From NCBI GenBank assembly GCA_023413015.1, contig JAEZQR010000056.1, forward strand, positions 1-6,503: a DNA stretch of 6,503 nucleotides, written 5' to 3'. A program made the position numbers and the translations under genes. Each line of letters starts with the position of its first letter. Within the stretch, counting starts at the first letter, position 1. This DNA comes from Pseudomonadota bacterium. Lineage in GTDB: Bacteria; Pseudomonadota; Alphaproteobacteria; Sphingomonadales; Sphingomonadaceae. Positions 1-6,483 of this stretch are shown piece by piece. The notes below the pieces were generated by a model. It worked only from the letters and a program-made list of their open reading frames with translations, searched no databases and was not told the origin of the DNA.

Positions 1-227
1 GCGAGCCCTTCTACGAAGCCTATGAAGCCGCCGGCGGCACGATCGATCGCGGGCTCGCTCAAGTCTTCGAACTGTGGGGCTCGTTGCGCTGGGGCGTGAT
101 GTGCCTTCAGATGGCGCAGGCGCATCTGTCGGGCGCGCGCCGCTCGGTCGAGCTGGCGGCGATCGGCCGCCGCGTCAGCGAGACCGAGATCGACATCCTC
201 CATATCCTCAGGCACGGGGAGATCTGA
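1..227 (+). CDS. Phosphotransferase family protein, C-terminal part (5' end outside the window)
   Basis: The reading frame is open from the left edge (first full codon at 3) to a TGA at 225-227, giving about 74 C-terminal residues. The segment contains RWGVM, then HLSGARRSVELAAIGRRVSE and a final DILHIL stretch. I recognise this as the tail of the aminoglycoside-phosphotransferase-like (APH/ACAD10-type) family that is often encoded beside acyl-CoA dehydrogenases. The kinase core with its ATP-binding and catalytic residues lies outside the window, so activity cannot be judged. These proteins are thought to be cytoplasmic small-molecule kinases, but the substrate is generally unknown. The stop codon shares its A with the ATG of the next gene (TGATG), which suggests translational coupling and a common transcript. 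The family call rests on the C-terminal motif pattern only. Confidence 0.72.
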   Translation, partial: EPFYEAYEAAGGTIDRGLAQVFELWGSLRWGVMCLQMAQAHLSGARRSVELAAIGRRVSETEIDILHILRHGEI

Positions 228-595
228 TGTCCGGCCATCCGTCCGCCGCCGACTTGGTCGAAGCGGTCCACGCCTTCCTTCAGGAGATCGAGTCGAGCCT
301 CGTCGGCCGCGAGGCCTTCCACGCCAAGGTCGCGGCCAACGTGCTCGGCATCGTCGAACGCGAGCTACGTCAGCAGCCCGAGCGCGTCGAAGCCAATGCC
401 CTGGTGCATATCCTGGGGCACGACGCCCCGCTGGCGGATCTGCGCGCCGAGGCCTGCGCAGCCCTGCGGGAAAGGCGGCTGGGAACCGCGACGCCCGGCC
501 TGCTCGACGATCTCATTGCTGCAACGCTCGCCAAGCTAGCCGTCGATAACCCGCGCTATTCCACCTACCGCCGTCTCACGGAGCTGAAACCATGA
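227..595 (+). CDS. DUF6285 domain-containing protein
   Basis: This is a 122-residue, mostly helical, soluble protein with no signal peptide or membrane segment. Recognisable family-like features are an N-terminal ADLVEAVHAFL helix (residues 8-18), GREAFHAKVAANVL near residues 28-40 followed by an RE pair, a long helix rich in Leu and Ala, and a C-terminal KLAVDNPRYSTY (residues 103-114). I match these to DUF6285, a family of unknown function usually encoded next to phosphotransferase and acyl-CoA dehydrogenase genes. The start at 227 is chosen because GGGGAG lies 5 bases upstream, it overlaps the previous stop as TGATG, and the family pattern begins there. An upstream in-frame start at 74 would read through the phosphotransferase tail in the wrong frame. 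The TGA at 593-595 overlaps the next ATG. No biochemical role is assigned. Confidence 0.8.
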   Translation: MSGHPSAADLVEAVHAFLQEIESSLVGREAFHAKVAANVLGIVERELRQQPERVEANALVHILGHDAPLADLRAEACAALRERRLGTATPGLLDDLIAATLAKLAVDNPRYSTYRRLTELKP

Positions 596-1020
596 CCATC
601 GACCGCTCGATCGATCCCACCGCCGATCAGGTCCGCGCCCTGCGCGACAACGGCCCTGATGGCCCCATCGTCATGGTGAACCTGCTCAAGTTCCGCGAAA
701 CCGCCGCCTACCCGGAGGGCAGCGGCTTCGAGCCCTGCTCGGGCGCGGAGGCCTACCAGCGCTATCAGCATGCCTTCACCATCACCGTCGGCGAGGTGAG
801 CCAGGCCGAGGTGCTGTACGAAGGGGCGGTCAATCAGGTCTTCATCGGCGACCCCGCGGCGGCCGCGGCGGATTGGGACAAGGTGCTGATCGTCCGCTAC
901 CCGACTCGCGGGCACTTTCTCGCCATGATGGCGAACGAGAACTACCGCGAAGCGTTGGTGCACCGCTATGCCGGCTTGGCGCGCACCGTTCTCCTCCAAT
1001 GTGACGGTCGGCCACGTTGA
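592..1020 (+). CDS. DUF1330 domain-containing protein
   Basis: This 142-residue protein has the pattern of the DUF1330 family, which adopts a dimeric ferredoxin-like alpha/beta fold. Visible elements are a first strand PIVMVNLLKFR (residues 25-35), a GAEAYQRY helix (51-58), a DKVLIVRYPTR strand (96-106), a HFLAMMANENYREAL helix and a closing HRYAGLARTVLL (124-135). There is no signal peptide or membrane segment, so a cytoplasmic location is expected. The function of the family is not established; a catalytic or ligand-binding role for the barrel is only a possibility. The ATG at 592 overlaps the DUF6285 stop (ATGA), and GGAG at 580-583 sits 8 bases upstream. It is the last gene of the left cassette; a gap of 68 bp separates it from sdhC. 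Confidence 0.8.
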   Translation: MTIDRSIDPTADQVRALRDNGPDGPIVMVNLLKFRETAAYPEGSGFEPCSGAEAYQRYQHAFTITVGEVSQAEVLYEGAVNQVFIGDPAAAAADWDKVLIVRYPTRGHFLAMMANENYREALVHRYAGLARTVLLQCDGRPR

Positions 1021-1024
1021 AAGG

Positions 1025-1052
1025 TTGCACACGCGCGACAAGCTTCTAAAAG
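1025..1052 (+). promoter_or_regulatory. Possible sigma70-type promoter for sdhCDAB (weak)
   Basis: The 68-bp gap before sdhC is the only non-coding stretch between the DUF1330 gene and the sdh operon. It holds TTGCAC at 1025-1030 and, 16 bases later, TAAAAG at 1047-1052, an imperfect -35/-10 pair placed about 37 bp before the sdhC start. The gap is locally AT-richer than the flanking genes. The match is modest and could be chance; readthrough from the left cassette is the alternative. I see no clear operator or riboswitch-like structure here. Confidence 0.25.
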
Positions 1053-1088
1053 CACAGCCAATCGATAGCTGTCCTGAGGGTATCGCCC

Positions 1089-1493
1089 ATGGCCACCGCG
1101 CGTCCGCGCTCGCGCCCGCTTTCACCGCACCTCGGCATCTGGCGCTGGCGCGTCCATATGCTGGTGTCGATCCTCCACCGCGTCACCGGGCACGGCAACG
1201 CCCTGGTCGGCGTGCCGCTGTTCGTCTGGTGGCTGGTCGCCGCTGCGAGCGGGGAGGCGGCGTACAATAATTTCTACGAGATCGCCCGTTCGCCGATCGG
1301 CTACATCGTCGGCATCGGCCTCACGCTCAACTTCTTCCAGCACATGGGTTCGGGCCTTCGCCACCTGGTGATGGATACGGGCGCGGCCTACGAGATCGGG
1401 ACGAGCAAGCGCACCGCGCTCGCGACCTTCGCCTTCTCGATCACCATGACCGCGATCGTCTGGATCGCGATCTACCTGCACAAGGGGCTCTGA
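1089..1493 (+). CDS. sdhC: Succinate dehydrogenase cytochrome b556 subunit (SdhC)
   Basis: SdhC is one of two membrane anchors of respiratory complex II. With SdhD it holds heme b and forms the ubiquinone site in the cytoplasmic membrane. The 134-residue protein starts with the hallmark RPLSPHLGIWRW, followed by SILHRVTG in which Ser27 and Arg31 line up with the quinone-site Ser27 and Arg31 of E. coli SdhC. The segment FFQHMGSGLRHLVMD supplies His85, equivalent to the axial heme ligand His84 of E. coli, and His92. Three hydrophobic membrane segments fall near residues 32-52, 68-90 and 108-130, the usual topology and length. The ATG at 1089 has GAGGG 8 bases upstream. sdhD starts 2 bp after the stop. 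It is the first gene of a CDAB operon, and its type fits a heme-containing ubiquinone-reducing enzyme. Confidence 0.96.
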   Translation: MATARPRSRPLSPHLGIWRWRVHMLVSILHRVTGHGNALVGVPLFVWWLVAAASGEAAYNNFYEIARSPIGYIVGIGLTLNFFQHMGSGLRHLVMDTGAAYEIGTSKRTALATFAFSITMTAIVWIAIYLHKGL

Positions 1494-1495
1494 GC

Positions 1496-1879
1496 ATGGG
1501 CACCGGAACCGAACTCGGCCGCGTCCGCGGCCTCGGCGCCGCCAAGGCCGGCACTGGGCATTGGTGGCACCAGCGCGTCACCGCCATCGCGAATTTCGCG
1601 CTGATGACGTGGTTCATCGTGTCGCTGATCCGCCTGCCGAGCCTTGATTACCGCACGGTGATCGCCTGGCTGCAGCAGCCGATCGCGGCGATCCCGCTGC
1701 TGCTGCTGATCGCCAGCGTCTTCTATCACTTCCGCCTGGGCATCCAGGTGATGATCGAGGACTATGCCGACGACGAGGGCAACAAGGTGCTCTCGGTGCT
1801 CGCGCTCAACCTCTACACCTTCGCGCTGGCGTTCACCGCCGCCTTCTGCGTGCTCAAGATCGCCTTCGGAGCCCAGTGA
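1496..1879 (+). CDS. sdhD: Succinate dehydrogenase membrane anchor subunit (SdhD)
   Basis: SdhD is the second membrane anchor of complex II. The 127-residue protein has the alphaproteobacterial N-terminal pattern RVRGLGAAKAGTGHWWHQR (residues 9-27), then three hydrophobic segments near 29-46, 63-85 and 98-123. FYHFRLGIQVMIEDY carries His78 and Tyr90, spaced 12 residues apart exactly as heme ligand His71 and quinone-site Tyr83 are in E. coli SdhD. The ligand set is therefore complete with SdhC His85. AAGGGG at 1482-1487, inside the end of sdhC, is 8 bases before the ATG and serves as ribosome binding site. The stop at 1877-1879 lies 2 bp before the preferred sdhA ATG. All features are normal for the family. 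Confidence 0.95.
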   Translation: MGTGTELGRVRGLGAAKAGTGHWWHQRVTAIANFALMTWFIVSLIRLPSLDYRTVIAWLQQPIAAIPLLLLIASVFYHFRLGIQVMIEDYADDEGNKVLSVLALNLYTFALAFTAAFCVLKIAFGAQ

Positions 1880-1884
1880 AAATG
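1868..1884 (+). promoter_or_regulatory. Ribosome binding site and start choice for sdhA
   Basis: GGAG at 1868-1871 lies 10 bases before the ATG at 1882 and only 4 bases before the in-frame GTG at 1876. A 4-base spacer is too short for efficient initiation, so the ATG is favoured. However, the GTG overlaps the sdhD stop as GTGA, an arrangement that also occurs in coupled genes, so the choice is not final. The two versions differ by just two residues. Confidence 0.5.
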
Positions 1885-3669
1885 GCTGAAGCCTACAAGA
1901 TCATCGACCATAGCTACGACGCCGTCGTCGTCGGCGCCGGCGGCTCGGGCCTCCGCGCCACGATGGGCATCGCGGAGCGCGGCCTCAAGACCGCCTGCAT
2001 CACCAAGGTGTTCCCGACACGTAGCCACACGGTGGCGGCGCAGGGCGGCATCGCTGCCGCGCTCGGCAACATGGGCCCGGACCACTGGACCTGGCACATG
2101 TACGACACCGTCAAGGGCTCAGACTGGCTCGGCGACCAGGACGCGATCGAATATCTCTGCCGCGAGGCGCCGGCCGCCGTCTACGAGCTCGAGCATTACG
2201 GCGTTCCCTTCTCGCGCACCGAAGAGGGCAAGATCTACCAGCGCGCGTTCGGCGGCATGACGCAGAACATGGGCGCCGGCCCGGCCGCACAGCGCACCTG
2301 CGCCGCCGCCGACCGCACCGGTCACGCGATGCTGCACTCACTCTACCAGCAGAGCCTGAAGCACGACGCCGACTTCTTCATCGAGTATTTCGCGCTCGAC
2401 CTCATCATGGAGAACGGCGTCTGCCGCGGCGTCATCGCGCTGTGCATGGAAGACGGCACCATCCACCGCTTCCGCAGCCACGCGGTGGTGCTGGCGACCG
2501 GCGGCTACGGCCGCTGCTACTTCTCGGCGACCTCGGCGCACACCTGCACTGGCGACGGTGGCGGCATGGTGATCCGCGCCGGCCTGCCGATGCAGGACAT
2601 GGAGTTCGTCCAGTTCCACCCGACCGGCATCTACGGCGCGGGCGTGCTCATCACCGAGGGCGCGCGCGGTGAGGGCGGCTATCTCACCAATTCGAGCGGC
2701 GAGCGCTTCATGGAGCGCTATGCGCCGTCGGCGAAGGACCTCGCCTCGCGCGACGTCGTCAGCCGTTCGATGGCGCAGGAGATCCGCGAGGGCCGTGGCG
2801 TCGGGCCGGAGGGCGATCACATCTACCTCCACCTCAACCATCTCGACCCGAAGGTCCTGGCCGAGCGCCTGCCGGGCATCACCGAGACCGCCAAGGTCTT
2901 CGCCGGCGTCGACCTGACCCGCGAGCCGGTGCCGGTCGTGCCGACCGTCCACTACAACATGGGCGGCATCCCGACGAACTATCATGGCGAAGTGGTGACG
3001 CTCGCCGACGGCAACCCGGACAGCGTGGTGCCGGGCCTGTTCGCGGTGGGCGAGGCGGCCTGCGTGTCCGTCCACGGCGCCAACCGCCTCGGCTCCAACT
3101 CGCTGATCGACCTCGTCGTGTTCGGCCGCGCCACCGGCCACCGCATCGCGGAGATCGTGAAGCCCGGCGCAGCACATGCGCCGCTGCCGAAGGACTCGGC
3201 CGATTTCGCGCTCACGCGCCTCGACCGCTTCCGCCATGCCAACGGTGCGTCGCCGACCGCCGAAGTGCGGCTGGCGATGCAGAAGACGATGCAGGCCAAC
3301 TGCGGGGTGTTTCGTACCGCCGAGGTGCTGGCCGAAGGCATGACCAAGATCGATGCCGTCAACCAGCGCATGGCCGACATCGCGATCACCGACCGTTCGA
3401 TGATCTTCAACACCGACCTCATCGAGACGCTCGAGCTCGACAACATGATGCCGCAAGCGGTGGTGACGATGCATTCGGCCGCCAACCGTACGGAAAGCCG
3501 CGGCGCGCACATGCACGAGGACTATCCGCAGCGGAACGACGACGAGTGGATGAAGCACACCATCGCGTGGTTCAAGGACGGCGGCGTCAAGATCGACTAC
3601 CGCCCGGTCCACACCTACACGCTCACCTCTGAGGTCGAGTACATCAAGCCCAAGGCGCGGGTGTACTAA
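1882..3669 (+). CDS. sdhA: Succinate dehydrogenase flavoprotein subunit (SdhA)
   Basis: SdhA is the catalytic subunit of complex II and oxidises succinate to fumarate on the cytoplasmic face, passing electrons from covalent FAD to SdhB. From the ATG at 1882 it is 595 residues, the usual length. It has the FAD-binding GAGGSG near residues 18-23, and the RSHTVAAQGG motif whose His49 is the covalent FAD attachment site. Active-site residues by alignment to E. coli memory are His246 (QFHPTG), Thr258-Glu259, Arg290 (SRDVVSRS), His358 (HYNMGG) and Arg402 (GANRLGSNS); all are present. The C-terminal domain has ANRTESRGAH and ends ARVY. An in-frame GTG at 1876 overlapping the sdhD stop would add two residues. 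I prefer ATG because homologs start near MAEAYKIIDH and GGAG at 1868-1871 is better spaced for it. The flavinylation factor gene sdhE is not in this window. Confidence 0.97.
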   Translation: MAEAYKIIDHSYDAVVVGAGGSGLRATMGIAERGLKTACITKVFPTRSHTVAAQGGIAAALGNMGPDHWTWHMYDTVKGSDWLGDQDAIEYLCREAPAAVYELEHYGVPFSRTEEGKIYQRAFGGMTQNMGAGPAAQRTCAAADRTGHAMLHSLYQQSLKHDADFFIEYFALDLIMENGVCRGVIALCMEDGTIHRFRSHAVVLATGGYGRCYFSATSAHTCTGDGGGMVIRAGLPMQDMEFVQFHPTGIYGAGVLITEGARGEGGYLTNSSGERFMERYAPSAKDLASRDVVSRSMAQEIREGRGVGPEGDHIYLHLNHLDPKVLAERLPGITETAKVFAGVDLTREPVPVVPTVHYNMGGIPTNYHGEVVTLADGNPDSVVPGLFAVGEAACVSVHGANRLGSNSLIDLVVFGRATGHRIAEIVKPGAAHAPLPKDSADFALTRLDRFRHANGASPTAEVRLAMQKTMQANCGVFRTAEVLAEGMTKIDAVNQRMADIAITDRSMIFNTDLIETLELDNMMPQAVVTMHSAANRTESRGAHMHEDYPQRNDDEWMKHTIAWFKDGGVKIDYRPVHTYTLTSEVEYIKPKARVY

Positions 3670-3679
3670 GGAGTTAGCC

Positions 3680-4465
3680 ATGGCCGAGTTCTCGCTGCCC
3701 AAGAACAGCCGGATCAACAAGAACGGCAAGAAGCACGCTGCGCCCGCCGGTGCGAAGCGCACCAAGACCTTCAAGGTCTACCGCTACGACCCGGACACGG
3801 GCGAAAATCCGCGGTTCGACAGCTACACGATCGACCTCGACGCGACCGGCCCGATGGTCCTGGACGCGCTGATCAAGATCAAGTCGGAGATGGATTCGAC
3901 GCTCACCTTCCGGCGCTCCTGCCGCGAGGGCATCTGCGGCTCCTGCTCGATGAACATCGACGGCACGAACGGGCTCGCCTGCACCACCGCGATCGAGGAC
4001 ATCAAGGGCGAGGTCCAGATCACCCCACTGCCGCACATGGACGTGATCAAGGACCTCGTGCCGGACTTCCAGCACTTCTACGCGCAATACGCCTCGATCA
4101 AGCCGTGGCTGCAGACCGTCACCCCGACGCCTTCGGACAAGGAACGGCTGCAGACGCCGGAGGACCGCGCCAAGCTCGACGGCCTCTACGAGTGCATCCT
4201 GTGCGCCTGCTGCTCGACCGCCTGCCCGAGCTATTGGTGGAACAACGACAAGTTCCTGGGTCCGGCGATCCTGCTCCAGGCCTATCGCTGGCTCGCCGAC
4301 AGCCGCGACGAGATGACCGGCGAGCGCCTCGACGCGCTCGAGGACCCGTTCCGTCTCTACCGCTGCCACACCATCATGAACTGCGCCAACGTCTGCCCCA
4401 AGGGCCTCAACCCGGCCAAGGCGATCGGCGAGATCAAGAAGATGATGATCGAGCGCCAGCTGTAG
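3680..4465 (+). CDS. sdhB: Succinate dehydrogenase iron-sulfur subunit (SdhB)
   Basis: SdhB carries electrons from the SdhA flavin to ubiquinone through three clusters. The 261-residue protein has an N-terminal ferredoxin domain with [2Fe-2S] ligands Cys81, Cys86, Cys89 and Cys101 (motif CREGICGSC). The C-terminal domain has CILCACCSTACP and CHTIMNCANVCPKG. By the E. coli pattern, Cys172, Cys175, Cys178 and Cys239 bind [4Fe-4S], and Cys182, Cys229 and Cys235 bind [3Fe-4S]. Trp186-Trp187 and His230 correspond to the quinone-side region. A Lys-rich N-terminal extension of about 25 residues precedes the ferredoxin fold, as often seen in alphaproteobacteria. AAGGAG at 3668-3673, overlapping the sdhA stop, is 6 bases before the ATG. 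It is the last gene of the operon, with a hairpin starting 6 bp after the stop. Confidence 0.97.
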   Translation: MAEFSLPKNSRINKNGKKHAAPAGAKRTKTFKVYRYDPDTGENPRFDSYTIDLDATGPMVLDALIKIKSEMDSTLTFRRSCREGICGSCSMNIDGTNGLACTTAIEDIKGEVQITPLPHMDVIKDLVPDFQHFYAQYASIKPWLQTVTPTPSDKERLQTPEDRAKLDGLYECILCACCSTACPSYWWNNDKFLGPAILLQAYRWLADSRDEMTGERLDALEDPFRLYRCHTIMNCANVCPKGLNPAKAIGEIKKMMIERQL

Positions 4466-4471
4466 TCATCA

Positions 4472-4492
4472 CCGCGAAGTGGTACTTCGCGG
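4472..4492 (+). terminator. Hairpin after sdhB, possible operon terminator
   Basis: A perfect 9-bp stem (CCGCGAAGT at 4472-4480 paired with ACTTCGCGG at 4484-4492) encloses a 3-base GGT loop. It starts 6 bp after the sdhB stop, where a terminator or an mRNA 3'-end stabiliser would be expected. No run of T follows, so it is not a canonical intrinsic terminator; Rho-assisted ending or RNA protection are alternatives. The sequence also partly resembles the second hairpin nearby (GTCATC followed by CGCGAAG). Confidence 0.45.
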
Positions 4493-4515
4493 CGCGAGGC
4501 GCAACTTTCCGACAC

Positions 4516-4543
4516 CGTCATCCCGGCCTTCGCCGGGATGACG
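4516..4543. repeat. 12-bp palindrome between convergent operons (dispersed-repeat-like, possible bidirectional terminator)
   Basis: CGTCATCCCGGC at 4516-4527 pairs perfectly with GCCGGGATGACG at 4532-4543 around a CTTC loop (GAAG on the other strand). Palindromes of this GTCATCCCGG...CCGGGATGAC type are common dispersed intergenic elements in sphingomonads and related alphaproteobacteria; only one copy is visible here, so dispersal is from knowledge, not from this window. It lies 51 bp after sdhB and 12 bp after the end of the minus-strand ATPase gene, well placed to end or protect transcripts from both sides. Neither strand has a T run after the stem. Confidence 0.65.
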
Positions 4544-4555
4544 CTTGATATACCC

Positions 4556-5236
4556 CTAGTCGATCCCCTCGATCCGGCCGTCGCGCATCCTGATCCGGAT
4601 GTCGGCGGCGGCCGCGACTTCGGGGTCGTGCGTTACGCAGACAACGGCGCGGCCCTGGGCGCGCGCCAGATCGTGGAAGATCTCGATCACGCGCGCCGAG
4701 TTGGCGCTGTCGAGGTTCCCGGTCGGCTCGTCGCCTAGCACTAGGGACGGATTGTTGGCGAGCGCGCGGGCGATCGCCACTCGCTGGCGCTGCCCGCCCG
4801 ACATCCGGTCGGGCGTCTTGTTCGTCTGTTCGCTCAGGTCCATGGCCTGGAGCAGCGACATCGCGCGCTCCTGCGCTTCGGACGACGACAGCTTCCCCAG
4901 CCGCCGGATCGGCAGCAGCACATTCTCCAGCGCCGTGAACTCGGGCAGCAGGAAATGGAACTGGAAGACGAAGCCGAACCGCTCGAGCCGCAGCTGTGCC
5001 CGGGCGTCGCCGTCGAGCGGGCCGGTATCGATCCCGTCGAACAACAGCGTGCCCGAGGTCGGGCGGTCGAGCAGCCCGAGCAGGTAGAGCAGCGAGGACT
5101 TGCCGCAACCCGACGGCCCGATCACCGCGACGAAGCGGCCCGGCTCGACCGTGAAACTCGCGTCGCGCACCAGCGTCACCGGCGGCTCGCCGGGAAGGAT
5201 GCGCGTCAGCCCCTGCGCCTCGACCAGCGCGCTCAT
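4556..5236 (-). CDS. ABC transporter ATP-binding protein, LolD/MacB type
   Basis: This 226-residue cytoplasmic ATPase powers the adjacent permease. Motifs in order are Walker A GPSGCGKSS (residues 40-48), the Q-loop region FQFHFLLPEFTALENV starting at residue 91 (Gln92), the signature MSGGQRQR (145-152), Walker B LVLGDEP with Asp169-Glu170, the D-loop GNLD and switch His203 in VTHD. The Q-loop segment is a hallmark of the LolD/MacB/FtsE-like group, and the size is normal for LolD. The start at 5236 is chosen because its ATG overlaps the permease stop as ATGA; an upstream in-frame start at 5296 would run inside the permease gene. The signature has Met in place of the common Leu, a tolerated change. 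It could be true LolD (lipoprotein release) or the ATPase of a MacAB/HlyD-type exporter; substrate not decidable here, so no gene symbol is given. Confidence 0.93.
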   Translation of the reverse strand: MSALVEAQGLTRILPGEPPVTLVRDASFTVEPGRFVAVIGPSGCGKSSLLYLLGLLDRPTSGTLLFDGIDTGPLDGDARAQLRLERFGFVFQFHFLLPEFTALENVLLPIRRLGKLSSSEAQERAMSLLQAMDLSEQTNKTPDRMSGGQRQRVAIARALANNPSLVLGDEPTGNLDSANSARVIEIFHDLARAQGRAVVCVTHDPEVAAAADIRIRMRDGRIEGID

Positions 5237-6483
5237 GCCGCGCCCCGCAGGATGTCGACGGGATCGACCCGCGCCGCCTTGCGCGCCGGCAGCCACGCCG
5301 CGACCACCGCCGACAGCATCGAGGCCGCGCCCGCGATCAGATACTGCCGCGCGCCCCGATCAAGCGGTAAATTCTCGGTCCGGCCCTGGATGGTGAACTC
5401 GAGCGAGCCGAGGATCTGGAGGAGCCCCCATCCCAGGAGCCAGCCGGCCAGCACGCCCATCGCGGCGAGCGCCAGTCCCTCCATCACGAAGATGCGCTGC
5501 AGGTCGGCCTCCGAAAAGCCCATCGACCGCATGATCGCGATGTCGCGCCGCTTGTCGGCGACCGAGTTCGACACGACCGTATAGATGCCGAAGCTCGCCA
5601 CCAGCAGGATGGCGGAGACCACGGTGTACATGATGACGTTGCGGGTCAGCAGCAGGCTCAGGAAGTCGGCCGACCGTTCCTGCCAGCTTTCCGCCTTGTA
5701 GCCGAACCGCGCTTCCAGCCGCTTGGCGACGACCTCGGCGGCATAAGGATCGGGCAGCCTGACGCCGATCCGGTTGATGATGAACGGCTGGCCGGTCAGC
5801 GCCTGCGCCTCGCGCAGCAGCACATAGCCCGACGACGCGCCGAGCTGCCCGCGCCCCTTGGCGAACAGCCCCACCACCTTCAATGATCGCGTGCCGCCGC
5901 GCGCCGAGGTCGCGCCTACGATGTCGCCCATCCCGACGCCCAGTCGCTGCGCCAGCTCCTCACCGATGATGATGCCGCCGGCGGTGGTCTCGAGGTCACG
6001 CAGCCGCCCCTTGGACAGATTCTCCTCGATGTTGCTCACACGGGTCTCGATTCCCGGCTCGATCCCGACGATCGCCAGCGGCTCCTCGCGCCCGCCGACG
6101 CGCAGCGTCACCGCGCCGGACAGCGACGGCGAGGCGACCGCCCCAGGGATTTCGTTCGCCGCGCGCAGGATCTGCTGCCAGTCCTTCAATCCCCGGACCT
6201 CGTTGCGCGGCTTGTAGCCCCGCACCTGGACCGCCACGCCGGGGAAGGCGCGTATCGCCGGCTGCGGCGCCGGACTGCGAATCTCGTCCGAGATGATGAT
6301 GTGCGGGGCAACATCGATCAGCGTCTTCACGAAGTCGGCCTGGCTGCCGATCATGAGCGCCGAGACGGCGAGGAAGAAGCCGACGCCGACGGCGACGCCC
6401 GAAACCGCGACGATCGTCTGCCGCTGGCGCTGCGACAGATGCTTGGCCGCGATGCTCAGCAGCAGTCGCGCGCGAGCGAGCAT
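5233..6483 (-). CDS. ABC transporter permease, FtsX/MacB/LolC-E type
   Basis: This 416-residue inner-membrane protein has the layout of the MacB_PCD plus FtsX superfamily: one N-terminal membrane segment (about residues 22-45), a large periplasmic domain (about 46-280), then three membrane segments (about 285-307, 333-358 and 381-399). Family-like motifs are DKRRDIAIMRSMGFS (310-324), the part that contacts the ATPase, then EGLAL and the ending PARKAARVDPVDILRGAA. Such permeases work by mechanotransmission, extruding lipoproteins or periplasmic cargo without moving it through the membrane core. The ATG at 6483 has AAAGG 6 bases upstream. The stop overlaps the ATPase start by 4 bp, so the two are likely made together. 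A single permease gene implies a homodimer or a second permease elsewhere. Length fits LolC/LolE, but the cargo is unknown. Confidence 0.92.
   Translation of the reverse strand: MLARARLLLSIAAKHLSQRQRQTIVAVSGVAVGVGFFLAVSALMIGSQADFVKTLIDVAPHIIISDEIRSPAPQPAIRAFPGVAVQVRGYKPRNEVRGLKDWQQILRAANEIPGAVASPSLSGAVTLRVGGREEPLAIVGIEPGIETRVSNIEENLSKGRLRDLETTAGGIIIGEELAQRLGVGMGDIVGATSARGGTRSLKVVGLFAKGRGQLGASSGYVLLREAQALTGQPFIINRIGVRLPDPYAAEVVAKRLEARFGYKAESWQERSADFLSLLLTRNVIMYTVVSAILLVASFGIYTVVSNSVADKRRDIAIMRSMGFSEADLQRIFVMEGLALAAMGVLAGWLLGWGLLQILGSLEFTIQGRTENLPLDRGARQYLIAGAASMLSAVVAAWLPARKAARVDPVDILRGAA

Noticed and set aside
74..226. Upstream extension of the DUF6285 gene to a start at 74
   Set aside because: The added residues overlap the phosphotransferase tail in another frame and are low-complexity Gly/Arg/Pro. 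The start at 227 has a good ribosome binding site and fits the family.
565..1125. Minus-strand open frame opposite the DUF1330 gene and sdhC start
   Set aside because: It overlaps two supported plus-strand genes, has no recognisable domain and no good ribosome binding site evidence.
2338..3774. A 478-codon open frame antisense to sdhA
   Set aside because: It lies opposite the strongly conserved sdhA and its translation is rich in His, Arg, Val and Ala with no recognisable motif. Long antisense frames are expected from high-GC codon bias.
4105..4548. Plus-strand frame running from inside sdhB across the hairpins
   Set aside because: It shifts the frame of the conserved sdhB Cys-rich region and encodes no recognisable protein; it is a codon-bias shadow.
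4466..4555. Possible small RNA or toxin gene in the convergent gap
   Set aside because: Only the two hairpins are visible; there is no coding frame with a start signal, no promoter and no T-run terminator to support an RNA gene.
4518..5108. Alternative frame on the minus strand within the ATPase gene
   Set aside because: Its translation is Arg/Pro/Ala-rich without motifs, while the ATPase frame has every ABC motif in order.
5237..5296. Upstream extension of the ABC ATPase to a start at 5296
   Set aside because: The extra 20 residues fall inside the end of the permease gene. The ATG at 5236 gives the usual ATGA overlap and a normal N-terminus.
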